Shown: in pieces, positions 34,093 through 44,519 of the stretch
Layout: every line of letters begins with the position of its first letter
Numbering within the stretch: position 1 is the stretch's first letter
NCBI GenBank assembly: GCA_026315105.1
Contig: CM048744.1
Span: 656,397,676-656,461,675, forward strand
Direction of reading: 5' to 3'
Source: Locusta migratoria
Taxonomy: Eukaryota; Arthropoda; Insecta; Orthoptera; Acrididae
DNA: 64,000 nucleotides
The notes under the pieces: generated by a model
Database searches by the model: none
Told to the model about the DNA's origin: nothing
Seen by the model: the letters and a program-made list of their open reading frames with translations, nothing else
Program-made: the position numbers and the translations under genes

Positions 34093-35085
34093 TTACTCAA
34101 TGCCTAATGCAAGGCGCCGTCGAAAGGATCTGCAGACGAGATGTAACATCGCCGGTGTGACGGGGCGACATGCGTCCTCGATGCGCCGTTTTAGATCATC
34201 TGGGGATGTGGGCTCAGTCACATAAACACGATCCTTTAGATATCCCCACAAAAAGAAATCTACTGGTGGTAAATCGGGCGACCTTGCGGGCCACGAATGA
34301 GGACCATGGCCCCCCAACCATCTTCCTGCAAACCTGTTGTTTAGTTCTTCCACAACAGCACGCGCAGAATGGGCTGGGTTACCATTGCGCTGCATCCACA
34401 TATGTACTCTCGTGTGTAGACACCCATGTTCAAGGAGACCACCCAAACTGCCGGCTATAAAAGCGCGATATAACTCACCTGCCAGTGTACCTGGGAAGTA
34501 GTGTGGACCGATGATCCTACCTGGGGCATGGGTGTGTGTGTTGTTCTTAGGTTAGTTTATCTAGGTTTAAGTAGTTTGTAAGCTACGGACTGATGACCAC
34601 GCAGTTTGGTCCGATAGAATTACAGACATTTGAACATTTGGACCGATGATTTCATGCCCAAGGATTCCACACCACACGTTAACAGACTACCTACGTTGAC
34701 GGTCGACAGGTCGTACCCACCGAGAATTGTCTGCGGCCCAGTAGTGCATGTTATGGCGATTCACTGCACCATAATTAGTGAACGTGGATTCATCAGAGAA
34801 AATAACACTTTGTAAAGACTCCGGCGTGAATCTACGCATGGCCCACTCACAGAATGTCACTCTTGCACGGAAATCGTTTCCATGCAGCTCCTGGGTCAGT
34901 GACAGGCGGTACGGGTGAAACCTGTGGCCGTGTACTATACGCCACACAGATGTGAGACTGACACCAGCGACTGCAGCAACGGCTCGTAAGCTGACATGAG
35001 GATCGTGGTGTAGTGCAGCTAAAACAAACACCTCCGTCTCCTCACTTCTTGCAGGTCTTCGTCTGTTACTGCGGCGCATTACCAA
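34093..35085 (-). pseudogene. Tc1/mariner-superfamily transposase, split by a SINE
   Basis: The N-terminal half (34687-35085) opens with an Arg-rich start and a helix-turn-helix segment (HVSLRAVAAVAGVSLTSVWR). It then reads SLQSVIFSDESTFTNYG, with the first catalytic Asp in DEST, and NRHNMHYWA. The second half (34093-34446) has HGPHSWPARSPDLPPVDFFL then WGYLKDRVY, with the last catalytic Asp in SPDLPPVDFF. Between them a 123-bp SINE lies in the gene. Without the SINE the two halves are close to a whole gene, so the SINE and a few other changes inactivated it. It would bind the terminal repeats and move the element at TA sites. Confidence 0.85.
34516..34638 (+). repeat. 5'-truncated SINE inside the transposase
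   Basis: It starts just after the B-box region (CCTACCTGGGGCATGGGTG) and ends CAGACATTTGAACATT. A perfect 12-bp duplication of the transposase, TGGACCGATGAT, flanks it (34504-34515 and 34639-34650). Confidence 0.93.
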
Positions 35086-35679
35086 GCTGCCTGTTTACCG
35101 AAGTCGTTGTTCGGCACGTAAGAACGTAATGGCTGCCGGGACTCTTCACCTAGTCTATCTCATGGCATACGCCGTGGCTGCTTCAGTGTCATTATGTCGG
35201 CACTCGCCGACATCAGCGACATGTCAACGTACTCGTTTGTGTATGCCATCGTCATCCGATGTCAGTAACTGTGGTATATTGAGCCCCGGTTGTTTGCGTG
35301 GTTCCAACTGTCGGGTATATGGCCGTGTGCGGCGACAGTCGGCAGTCTAACAGCGCAACGAGGAAGCTTCTCGCTCCGTGACACCGGCGACGTTACAACT
35401 CAGCCGCACCACATTTAGAAGGCGCATTGCGTTATGCACAGCGTATGTGGCATCTGCCCCTGAAACCTTGAAGGGTTGTAGCTCCCTTTACACTGATGTA
35501 TATACAGCTGGTGTTCCTGATTCCAGTGCATGACAGAAACAACTATTGTACCATTTAAAATATTTTATCTTTCTGCTGTAAGTCTTTGGAAAATAACACA
35601 ATAAACTACGTCCATAGCTCCGCAGTCAGTGTAACGTTTCCTACTGTAATAAATATTAACGTCGCCTATTACTTCAGAG

Positions 35680-36210
35680 GCATTCCTATCACTGTTAGTT
35701 TGGGAGCTACAACCCTTCAAAGATTCAGGATCAGATATCACAAACGCTGCGCATAATGCAATGCGCTTTGTAAAAGTGGTGCGACCGAATTGTAACGTCG
35801 CCGGTGTCACGGAGCGAGAAGCTTCATTGATGCGCCGTTAGCATGGCGACTGTCGCCACATACGGCGATATACCCGATATTTCGAGCCACACAAACAAAT
35901 GAGGCTCAATATACCACCGTTACTGACATTGGATGAAGATGGCATGCACGATCAACGAGTACGTTGACATGTTGCTGATGCTCGGCGAGTGCGTGGCGTA
36001 TGCCGTGAGATACCCTAGGCGAAGAGCTCCGGCAGCTATTACGTTCTGGCGTACCGAAGAACGACTTCCGTAATCAGGCATCTTGGTAAAGCACCTGAGT
36101 AACAGACGAAGAACTGCAAGAAGTGAGGAGATGGAGGTGTTTGCTTTAGCTGCAGTGCTGTGGCTGTGGCGTGAGTGGACAACGCCTGGCGCGTGTCCGC
36201 AGAGCCACTG
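35680..36210 (+). pseudogene. Mariner-like element, copy B, facing copy A
   Basis: It begins inside the terminal repeat (TCCTATCACTGTTAGTTTGG, as at 33946). It then follows, in reverse orientation, the untranslated region of copy A (TAACGTCGCCGGTGTCACGG is shared). Near 36065-36190 it carries the first part of the transposase frame (SNRRRTARSEEMEVFALAA against SNRRRPARSEETEVFVLAA in copy A). It is cut at a hAT-like insertion at 36219, and nothing beyond that insertion continues the transposase. Confidence 0.75.
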
Positions 36211-36218
36211 CTAGTAAC

Positions 36219-36990
36219 CAGTGGCGGCTTGTACAAAATTTTACCAGTGCGCTACAATATTACAAAAATAAACAGGAAACAAAATTTCCTAAAATAAAAA
36301 GTCAACCTTTGTATGATTGCCTTTAATTAAATATCAATTAATACTGTATTGACAGTAAGACCTCCAGGGGAATCTATAATAGCGCTGCCAACTGCATGTA
36401 TTAACTGCAGGTAGTAAATATAACGTTTAAAAATATTAATTTTATTTACAGAAATTAAAAATTTAGATTCAGAGGTATTAGAATACGAGCCTCACACAGG
36501 TAGGTTTGAGAGACAACGCGCGAGACACCTTTGACTCTGTATGCCGCAATATTCGTCATACACTATTCTTCTGCAGCCGTTACACGCAGCGCGAAGAGAA
36601 ATATTGATGTGGTGCTGCAGTCGGTCTCAGCACACATGAGTCGGCAGGCCTGACGTCACGTCTGAGCATGCGCACTAGCGAACAGACCACTGCGCCGCCT
36701 CTCTGCGCACGTACCAGTGCAGCTGAATCCCACTTCAGCACATGGAGGTGGTTTCCAGCTATCGCGGCGAGAGCGCTCCAAAATGCGTTTTCATCCTTAT
36801 TACTAGCATTCTAATACGCATTGGAAGGGAATTGGCATAATTTTATTGTGATATCGGGCTCGCATACCAAGAGAAAAAGATGTAATTTTACAGCGATTTC
36901 TCGCTTGCATTCGAAGAGAAATGGCATAATTTTAGTAATATATTTACAGTGTGCTGCAGCACATTAGCACATTATCACCAGCCGCCACTG
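36219..36990. mobile_element. hAT-type non-autonomous element
   Basis: The terminal inverted repeats CAGTGGCGGCT / AGCCGCCACTG bound 772 bp without a coding frame. The flanking 8-bp sites are CTAGTAAC (36211-36218) and CTAGTGAC (36991-36998), one mismatch. Eight-base duplications and CAGTGGCGG-type ends are typical of hAT elements. Confidence 0.8.
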
Positions 36991-36998
36991 CTAGTGAC

Positions 36999-37859
36999 TG
37001 GTTGGCAGCAGTTATAGTCCGCATCACGTAGGAAGGCGGCCCAGTTTTCAGCCGTTTGCGCATCCCCGTTACCTCACTGGCAGCCAATAATATTCATTGT
37101 CTTGGTGCGTGGCTGGCCACGAGTCACCCAATGTTTCTCCGGTAGGCTCAAATTTTGGCGCTCTGCTGTAGTTTCTCCCTTCTTCACGATTTCCCTATCG
37201 CTTCGCCTCTATGCACGGAAGCGCCTCCCTACATGGCGCCAGCTATAGACACTTCTGGGCTCCCAAACTACCTCATCTGTGCTGTGGGAGCTGTGCCATC
37301 TGCCACTGCTTCTCTCTCTATACGACGATCGTGGTGGACTTTCGTGGTGTGTAAACGTTCAGAACCTCTTCTGTTGTTGTGAGGAGATTCACGCGAGTAA
37401 CCAGCATCGTTGCATAACTGATACAGCACGTCTGAATGCGTGGAAATTCTCGGAAAGGACCACGTCACTCGGAAGACCATAATTTTACTCCTAGCTGTAG
37501 GATGCACGTCTCTATGGCATTGTGGCTGTTTCCTTCACTGATTTGTGCTTTAAGGCTGTAAACATTCTCTATTAAAAAGCACACACAGATGGCGGTCTGG
37601 CAACTGTGTCACTAGGTGTTGGCGACCTACGTGAAACCCTTACCAATACATTTGCTATCCGCATGTGGCATCTGCCGCCATCGGATCAAAATCGATCTCA
37701 TCTTTTCACATATACTAACTGGTGTAATCTGAACCTTCCGTGTCTCTTAAAGCGTTACAAAAACATTTTGAAAAATTAAATTAACAGTACTTTGGTGAAT
37801 TTGGCAATGATGTATCACATATTACCAACGACTAATATGAAAAAAGACGAAGGAAGAAT
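36999..37859. other. Unassigned region
   Basis: Short frames on both strands at 37155-37507 overlap and show no motif. No gene called. Confidence 0.45.
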
Positions 37860-38072
37860 CCTTAAGGTTTACCGTGGTCATTAGAAACGGAGCTCATATT
37901 AACGGGGAAGAAATCAACCAATATCCTTTCAAAGGAATCACCCCGGTATTTGCCTGGACTCATTTAAAGAAATCACGGAGAACTTAAATCTGGATGGCTG
38001 GATGTGCATTTGAAACACCGTCCTCCCGAATGAGATTCCAGTGTCCTAGCACTGCACCACCTCGCTCGGTGT
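37860..38072 (-). repeat. tRNA-derived SINE, second family
   Basis: The minus strand reads ACCGAGCGAGGTGGTGCAGT, a GTTTCAAATGC B-box relic, then GATTTAAGTTCTCCGTGATT and GGCAAATACCGGGGTG. This matches a SINE with an ACCGAGCGAGGTGGCGCAGT head that I know from grasshoppers. Another copy is at 63325-63560. Confidence 0.8.
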
Positions 38073-38202
38073 AGCCCTATCAATTAACATTAAAAAGGCG
38101 TAAACCTCTTTTGGAAAAGCAAAAAGCTCACAGAGGTGTGAGTTCATTGCGCATTTTCAGTGGTTTTGATAACTGAGTTGTTGAGTACACGTTAATTAAA
38201 TT

Positions 38203-39580
38203 TTGTATTACGTTGTACGGAAGGCAAAAAATGACTTAAACAAGAACCATATTAAACAGTTTTACAAAATTGTAAAAACAACCAATAATGGACATATACA
38301 AGTGGCGGGTATGATGAAAGACAAAGATGGGAACTATATTACTAAGCAGAAGGAGAACTTCAAAAACTGGAAGGAATATTTTGAAAACCTGCTGAATGTG
38401 CCTGATGATAACAAGATGGATAAGGAAGACCGAGGAACATTTCAGCACGTGCATCCAGAAAACGTGGTACCAACGTTAGAAGAATTGGCGTTAGCTGTCA
38501 AGATGCTAAGGAACTAAAAAGCAACAGGGATAGATCAAATACCTGCAGAACTGATAAAATACGCTGGTGAGGAGACAGATTCAACACAGATATGGCATGA
38601 GGAAGAGGTACCTGAGAAATGGACAATGGAGAAAAGGCAACAATATAATGACGAAGAACTACAGAGCAATATCACTGCTGTGCATAGCATACAAAATTTT
38701 ATCATGAATCATACTAAACAGACTCAATCCTTATGTTGAAGACGTAGCAGAGGATGTATAAGTAGGTTTCAGGGAAGGTAAATCAACTACAGATCGTAAT
38801 TTCACACTGAGATAAATTGTAGAGAAGAACTGGGAATACAACAAAAATACGTACTGCCTGTTTGTAGACTTCAACAAGGCATAGGACACGATTACAAGAG
38901 GAGAGGTGTGGAAGGTCTTGGAGGAACATGCAATTCCAAAAAAGTGATTAGGATGACCCAGGTGTGCGTTAATAAAATGAGTAGTAGCAATAGCAAAATC
39001 ATATTCATAACAGTTTGAGGTTAAATCAGGAGTAAGACAAGGAGACATGACATCGCCAACACATAATGTAGCACTGAACAAGACCCTAACAGGAATTAAA
39101 AATAAAAACACTGGAGTACACATACGGAGGAAGGTCAATACACTGGCGTTTCAGATGATAGTGTTCCGATTGGTAAAAACTTGACGGAGCTGGGGAAATG
39201 GTAAGGGAGGTGATTGACGAAGCTGAAAGAATGGGAATAACGATAAATGAGGTAAGACCAAGGTACTGTTAGTAGTAAGAGGAGGACGGAACATACTACC
39301 CAACGTAAATATCAACAATCTAGAATTTGAAACGACATACTCAGGAGTTAACATTAAGAACACCAAAATATATATGTAAGAAAATTTTTTAACAAGAATA
39401 CGAGCAGGAAATAAAGCTAAGCATGCGTTACATTCAATTTCAAGTCCAAACAATTGTCATTTAGAACGAAACTCTGGGAAGGCTCTGAGGTGGCCGGACG
39501 ACGTTAGGAAGGATCTGCTGAAGATGCGAAGGAATGAAGAAACAGCTAAAGAGAGAGAGGAATAACGCATTGTTTTACGT
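38203..39580 (+). pseudogene. RTE-like LINE relic, second family
   Basis: A 104-codon frame (38203-38517) has ITKQKENFKNWKEYFENLLN. It is followed past a stop by KATGIDQIPAELIKYAGEE, the RT entry block. Then come an internal loss and weak traces of the rest: FREGKSTTDRNFTLR-like, CLFVDFNKA, KSGVRQGDMTSP-like. Stops are frequent. It is more damaged than the copy at 7.6 kb and belongs to another family. Confidence 0.7.
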
Positions 39581-39796
39581 GAGGCTAATGATCGCTGTGC
39601 GTACTGGGGCACCATGCTGCGGTTCGCGTGGCCGATCGCCGTCGGGGATTCGATTCCCCCCTCGGGCATGGGTGTTTGTGTTGTCCACAGGTTAGTTCAC
39701 TTTATTTGTGTGGCCATAATGTCCGTAGTTGCTTTCATAACTATGAATGGCAGTGATTTTCCGTCTTTTGCAACTACAATAAAATGCGATTTTTTT

Positions 39797-39847
39797 CACA
39801 CCAGACGCGTTTCGTTTTATTGAGTGTAAAACATCATCAGTGGTCTG
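39797..39847 (-). ncRNA. Hammerhead ribozyme motif, left arm
   Basis: The reverse complement is the same sequence as the motif at 40178-40228: CTGATGA, a six-base-pair stem, GAAA, CGCGTC, and flanks able to form stem I. Confidence 0.7.
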
Positions 39848-40177
39848 AAATAATAGAAATCTACAGAGAAAGAACTACATTTGTGAGGTTGGCAACACTC
39901 CAATAACACACTGAGCAGAATCAGTAAAAACAAAAACAAACACTTCTGATCTGTGAAAAACAACCATAAACAGTGAAACAGTGACAGTGAAAGTAGTGAG
40001 AAAACGACACAACATGAAGAACCGGCGGTATTGCACTAAACTGACCGGCATTCCATGATGTGAAGCGAAAAGAAAACAAAATTTCCGTAAGTACCAAACA
40101 TTAGGCCTACTTTTCAGGGTCCATTTAAGAACTGTTTTCGATCTAAACAAAAACCAAACTGTAGATTTCTATTATTT

Positions 40178-40228
40178 CAGACCACTGATGATGTTTTACA
40201 CTCAATAAAACGAAACGCGTCTGGTGTG
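40178..40228 (+). ncRNA. Hammerhead ribozyme motif, right arm
   Basis: Order of parts: CAGACCA (stem I), the conserved CTGATGA at 40185-40191, one unpaired T, GTTTTA (40193-40198), loop CACTCAA, TAAAAC (40206-40211), then GAA and ACGCGT. The hexamer ACGCGT is self-complementary, as in hammerheads that act as dimers with a very short stem III. The cleavage base C is at 40221, followed by TGGTGTG, which pairs with CAGACCA at six of seven positions. All fixed core bases are present. The one extra T at the base of stem II is the weak point. Confidence 0.7.
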
Positions 40229-40348
40229 AAAAAAAATCGCATTTTATTGTAGTTGCAAAAGACGGAAAATCACTGCCATTCATAGTTAGTTCACTTTAGT
40301 TTAAGTAGTTTGTAAGCTTCGATAGATTTGCAAACATTTGAACATTTG

Positions 40349-41015
40349 CTAAGGATCGGCTACTGTTCAAATGGCCCTAGCAGTAAGTAACTAAGTAAGT
40401 TATACGGATGTTTACGAGACAGTTGAATGTCTCAGTGCTGTGTTTTGGTATAATTCATCCGTGCACCAACTTTTCAACTTAATACTTCCGCAACTGTGCG
40501 TTTATCGAGAAATACTTGTACACAGAGACCGAGTAATAAATTGAAGAGTGGTATACAGCAATTATCTCAAACAGTAGGAGGCAAAAAGTAATTTTGTCGC
40601 GGGCAGTTTGATATATTGCTTCTCGGCGTGAGATCAGCCGGTGCGCCATATATCATGGGATTTATTGGATTGTCACAGTGCGTTTTTCAATTTACCTCCG
40701 AAAAGACCTGTGCTGCAGAACGTCGCAAGTTCACTGTGGCAGCGCATGAAATGTCGCCGTAGTGCAGTTTCGGGAAATTAATTCTATTTTGTGCATTGTT
40801 AATCAAGATTACAGATCTATTCGATGCGCTGTGATTGACAATTCTTGAAATAACGAAGTAATTAATCAGATTTATACTACTCTTCGATACTTTATCTATC
40901 ATGGCGTGTTGAAACGGTTCTGTATATACTGGAGAGGAGTTGTGTTTGTATTTTTGCATTCTAATATACGATTTTGAACATAGTCTGTCTGCAGCAGCAA
41001 ATCTTTTAACTTAAT
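40349..41015. other. Unassigned spacer
   Basis: No feature recognised. Confidence 0.5.
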
Positions 41016-41357
41016 GTACTGTATGATAATTCAGCCCCACCAGTTGCCGTAAAATAATTGAAATTTATCAAGATTTCGACTGCCACTAAGGGTGTCACCA
41101 TCAGAAATATAATTGAAACTAAGACCTTTACAATGAAGAGCTAAATGCGTCCATGTTTTATAAAGTTAGTAATAACAGTAGTCATAACTATTATGACTAG
41201 CAGCCTGAAAACTGGAATTAACATAGTGGCTGGCCACTACGGGCTGCCGCCATGTCATGTTTTAATTTTATTTCCGATGAAGACGCCCTTGATGGTAGTC
41301 GAAATCTATTATTTTTAAGCAGCTGCTGGGGCTGAATAATCATACAATACAATACTT
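41016..41357. mobile_element. Inverted-repeat element with hammerhead-like relics
   Basis: The arms GTACTGTATGATAATTCAGC then CCCACCAG, AAGATTTCGACTGCCACTAA and GGGTGTCACCATCAG match the reverse complement of 41265-41357. Each arm keeps a CTGATGG/CCGATGA core, a GAC...GTC stem and GAAA in that order, but core bases are changed. Confidence 0.7.
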
Positions 41358-41659
41358 ATCCAATGATCAGTAAAATTAACGATGAAACTACACGTGTCAG
41401 TCGGTTATCACAGCTGCATGTATTGTGAATAAAGTTAACTGACAATGGAAAGTTAGATCTTAGCAATTAAAAATAATTAATTTTCTAAGAGGCGATTTTC
41501 ATTATAAGTCGTCTCGAAGTAGCGCCTACACCCTTGGAGATCCTTTATTTTTTAAAATATATCGCATAAAGTATACAAATAGTAAACTCCAAAATTAAGG
41601 CCTTTTTCACTATTTCTCACACTTCCTTCATACGTCGTATCTGACTGCAATTATCACAA

Positions 41660-41859
41660 AATGTTCAAATATTTGTTAAGCTTAAGGGACTTAACTGCGG
41701 GGTCAACAGTCCCTAAACTTAGAAACTACTTATGAACTACTTACGAACTAGGACGGCACAAATATCCATGCCCGAGGGGGGATTCGAAACTCCGACCGTA
41801 GCGGCCGTGCAGACTGTGACTGGCGCGCCGCAGACCGCTCGGCCACTGCGGCCGGCCAT
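41660..41859 (-). repeat. tRNA-derived SINE, full length
   Basis: On the minus strand: GGCCGGCCGCAGTGGCCGAG head, a GAGTTTCGAATCCCCCC B box, GGGCATGGATATTTGTGCCG, and the AGGGACTGTTGACCCCGCAG tail. A perfect 9-bp duplication, TTATCACAA, flanks it (41651-41659 and 41860-41868). Confidence 0.92.
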
Positions 41860-41868
41860 TTATCACAA

Positions 41869-42789
41869 TGCCGTTCTTATAAGGGGGTATACTTTGCACC
41901 ATTGCTTGTAGTTACTGGGATCTGGATGTTTGTTAATAAAAATGATGTAGCAAGTAAAGCAGTGTTGACGAGAACATCAGATTGTCTCTGACGGCTCCGA
42001 AAGATGCTCTGCTCACAGTTTTCACGGACGAGAGTACTGGAAAGGAATATCGTATAAGTGAAGAGAAATTCCTTAAACGTTGGAGACATCGGAACTTCGT
42101 GTCCTTAGCGTCCTGAAAGATGCTCCTTGTTAATGAACGGGAACAGAGCTTAAATTACAAGAGTTTCGTCCACGCTGCTCTACAAGAACTTCATTTCTTC
42201 TACAGGTGCAAAACACGATGTCTTGATTTTTTATAGCCTCTCCTTAAGGAAGAGCTGTGACGTAGTGGGAGCGCTTGTTCGTTGTTTTACAAACTTTAGC
42301 AATAACTCTTCATTAGGCGCACATGAATATTAAAGAGGCGTAGATGCGGAACGCCTCATGTTTTAACCAGCGAGAGTTCCGCAGCACGAGGAAGCGGCTT
42401 CGTGGCAACGGGGCGTCAGTCAAGGAGGCTGCGACTTGTCGCTGGCCAGTGGCCTACACTCGCTCACTCGCTTACTGATGCTTACGACATACCGCCAGCA
42501 CATCGTCCATCACAGTGGCAACAAAAACTTGTAAACTGCGAAAGTTCAGGAATTATAAAATTCTTAGCCCTGTCTTTATTTTCCTGTTACTAATACCTCT
42601 GTTGCCTATCAAAAATCAGGTATAGAGTCAAAATAACGCCATATTAGGCAATAACGTGTCGTAGTTTCGTTTGTAACTGGTATTTAAGAGATAATTTATT
42701 AGAATGCTTCATTAACCTCTTTTGAACAAGAAAACATAACAGATTGTGTCAATATTTATGGCCGTTCAGAAGCATCGCATCAGAAAAAT
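41869..42789. other. Unassigned region
   Basis: No gene recognised. The small frames at 41877-42089 and 42402-42593 have no motif. Confidence 0.5.
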
Positions 42790-42800
42790 GTTACACGCTG

Positions 42801-43186
42801 GACAGATTAAAATTGTGTGCCGGAACCGGGACTCGAACTTGGGACCTTTGCCTTTTGTGGGCAAGCGCACTACCGACTGAGCTATCCCGTCACGACTAAC
42901 GATGCCGCCTCACAACCTTACTTCCGCCAGTACCTCGCCTCCTACTTTCCAAACTTCACAGAAGCTCTCCTGCGAACGATGCAAGACTAGCTCTCCTGGA
43001 AGAAAGGATATCATGGAGACATGGCTTAGGCACAGCCTAAGGGATGTTTCCAGAATGAAACTTTCACTCTGCAGCGGAGTGTGCGCTGATATGAAACTTC
43101 CTGGCAGATCAATATTGTGTGCCGGAACCGGGACTCGAACCTGGGTTCGAACCGCGGAACCGCTGCAGGGTGAAAGTTTCATTCTG
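42801..43186 (-). repeat. 386-bp tRNA-related element
   Basis: It contains TGTGCCGGAACCGGGACTCG, ACCTTTGCCTTTTGTGGGCA and ACTGAGCTATCCCG, so the minus strand holds a tRNA-like segment. AATGAAACTTTCACTCTGCA then GCGGAGTGTGCGCTGATATG follows. The right end repeats and inverts this (CCGCTGCAGGGTGAAAGTTT then CATTCTGG). A perfect 11-bp duplication, GTTACACGCTG, flanks it (42790-42800 and 43187-43197). It is a repeat well known from grasshopper sequences. Confidence 0.9.
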
Positions 43187-43197
43187 GTTACACGCTG

Positions 43198-43828
43198 CCC
43201 TTATTTTGACAACAAGGTCCAATTAACACTACAAATTTTAATCACAAAAATGAACAGTTTCCCGCGTAATGATCCTTAATTAACTGAGATTCAATCCATT
43301 TTGATATTATGTAGCCACTGATTGTTCAGACATCAAAGTCATCCCTCTGCGCATTTTGGGCATTTGTACTTGGCTGGGTTTGCGGTTTTTCTAATTCCCC
43401 TTCATTTGTCATCAAAATACCTGTCACAAAATGTACATTGTTACATGTTCTCTACATGATCATCATCACACACAAAACTCATCCAGCGAGTGCATCACCT
43501 TCTGCTTTGTTGGTAACCACTTGTCGCAGTGACGTCTGTAGGACTGACGTTCTTACTTTTCTTTCCACGTACCTTTCTAGTTCATCTATTTACATCTCAT
43601 CCTCTCAGGGGGCTTTTGTATTGGCATGGAAAGAATATCAGAAAATTTGGCTGGAGACGTAATATTGTTCATTATGTAACTGCCACATCTTAGTTGCAAT
43701 TTTTGATAGAACGACTAAAATATCAGTTTCTACTAATCCTTTATGGCACGATTACACAAAATTATTTGCGTGGCTTTGAAGGTCTAAGAAGCGTTTGTAT
43801 TTGGTGAAGTTACCTTAGAGTTTTCCAT
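43198..43828. other. Unassigned spacer
   Basis: No feature recognised. Confidence 0.5.
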
Positions 43829-43840
43829 CACGAAAAGTGT

Positions 43841-44103
43841 TCAAATGTTCAAATGTTTGTATAGTCTATGGGACTTAACTACGGGGTCATCAGTCCCTAA
43901 ACTTACAAATGTTCAAATGTCTGTACAGCTTATGGGACTTAACTACGGGGTCATCAGCCCCTAAACTTACAAACTACTCATGAACCACCTACGAACCAGG
44001 ACGGCACAAATATCCATGCCCGAGGGAGGATTCGAACCCCCGACCGCAGCGGCCGCGAAGACCGCGACTGGAGCGCCTCAGTCCCCTCGGCCACCGCGGC
44101 CGG
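43841..44103 (-). repeat. SINE with a duplicated 3' tail
   Basis: A full minus-strand SINE (about 43906-44103; B box GGGTTCGAATCCTCC) is followed on its 3' side by a second tail segment of about 65 bp: TTAGGGACTGATGACCCCGT then AGTTAAGTCCCATAGAC. One perfect 12-bp duplication, CACGAAAAGTGT, encloses both parts (43829-43840 and 44104-44115), so they arrived as one insertion. Confidence 0.9.
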
Positions 44104-44519
44104 CACGAAAAGTGTCACTAGGCTTACATTAATAATTGTTAGTAGTTTTCTCGAGAGTTCTGTGATAAGTTATTGTCAATTCTGGTAGTGGCGCAAGTTT
44201 TCACGTGTAGGCAAGTAGCAAAAACGAAATCAAGATGGTGAGAAAGCTGCTTGGTTTCTGGGGTCTTCTCATTACTGAACATAGATGTTTTGGAAACGCA
44301 GATATAAGCACACCAAACAAGTGTTGCATCACCGCGGTTCTAAGGGTTCCAAACCGTTTACCTAAAATGGAATACAGCTATAGAAAGACAACATTTCAGT
44401 TCTGTTTTTTGTTCATGAAAATAGAAATTGACAAGTTGTACGACAATAACCTAGGCATTCTGACTCTGCGTTCCAGATGACAGCGCTCCAGTTCCCTTAA
44501 TACCCTCTTGTATTGATGC

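Larger units (their letters stand above)
33716..35686 (-). mobile_element. Mariner-like DNA transposon, copy A
   Basis: Long terminal inverted repeats of about 240 bp: 33780-34000 matches the reverse complement of 35445-35680 (CTGCGGAGCTATGRACRTAG, TTTATTG, GGGAGCTACAACCCTTCAA). The left tip reads GGGTGTTTCACTAAGCG; the right tip is cut off where copy B begins. It carries a broken transposase on the minus strand and a SINE inside it. Confidence 0.8.
39705..40284. mobile_element. 580-bp inverted-repeat element with hammerhead arms
   Basis: Inserted into the SINE with a perfect 14-bp duplication (39691-39704 and 40285-40298). Arms of about 127 bp (39739-39865 and 40160-40286) are almost identical inverted copies; I see one base of length difference in a T/A run. 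The centre (39866-40159) is unique and has no convincing gene. Each arm encodes, on opposite strands, the hammerhead-type sequence described separately. The design suggests a non-autonomous relative of Penelope-like elements or of retrozymes, which is inference. Confidence 0.85.
39612..40348 (+). repeat. tRNA-derived SINE split by a later insertion
   Basis: The first part (39612-39704) has GCGTGGCCGATCG, the B box GGGATTCGATTCC, CGGGCATGGGTGTTTGTG and GGTTAGTTCACTTTA. The second part (40285-40348) resumes with GTTAGTTCACTTTAG, AAGTAGTTTGTAAGC and GCAAACATTTGAACATTTG. The 14 bp GTTAGTTCACTTTA occur on both sides of the 580-bp insert. Confidence 0.9.

Noticed and set aside
34170..34815. Plus-strand frames across 34.1-34.8 kb
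   Set aside because: Antisense to the mariner-like transposase and partly SINE sequence.
39875..40150. 91-codon minus-strand frame inside the hammerhead element
   Set aside because: No motif and no sign of selection; the element is better explained as non-coding.
44235..44480. 81-codon plus-strand frame
   Set aside because: Overlaps the left inverted end of the Tc1 element and shows no motif.
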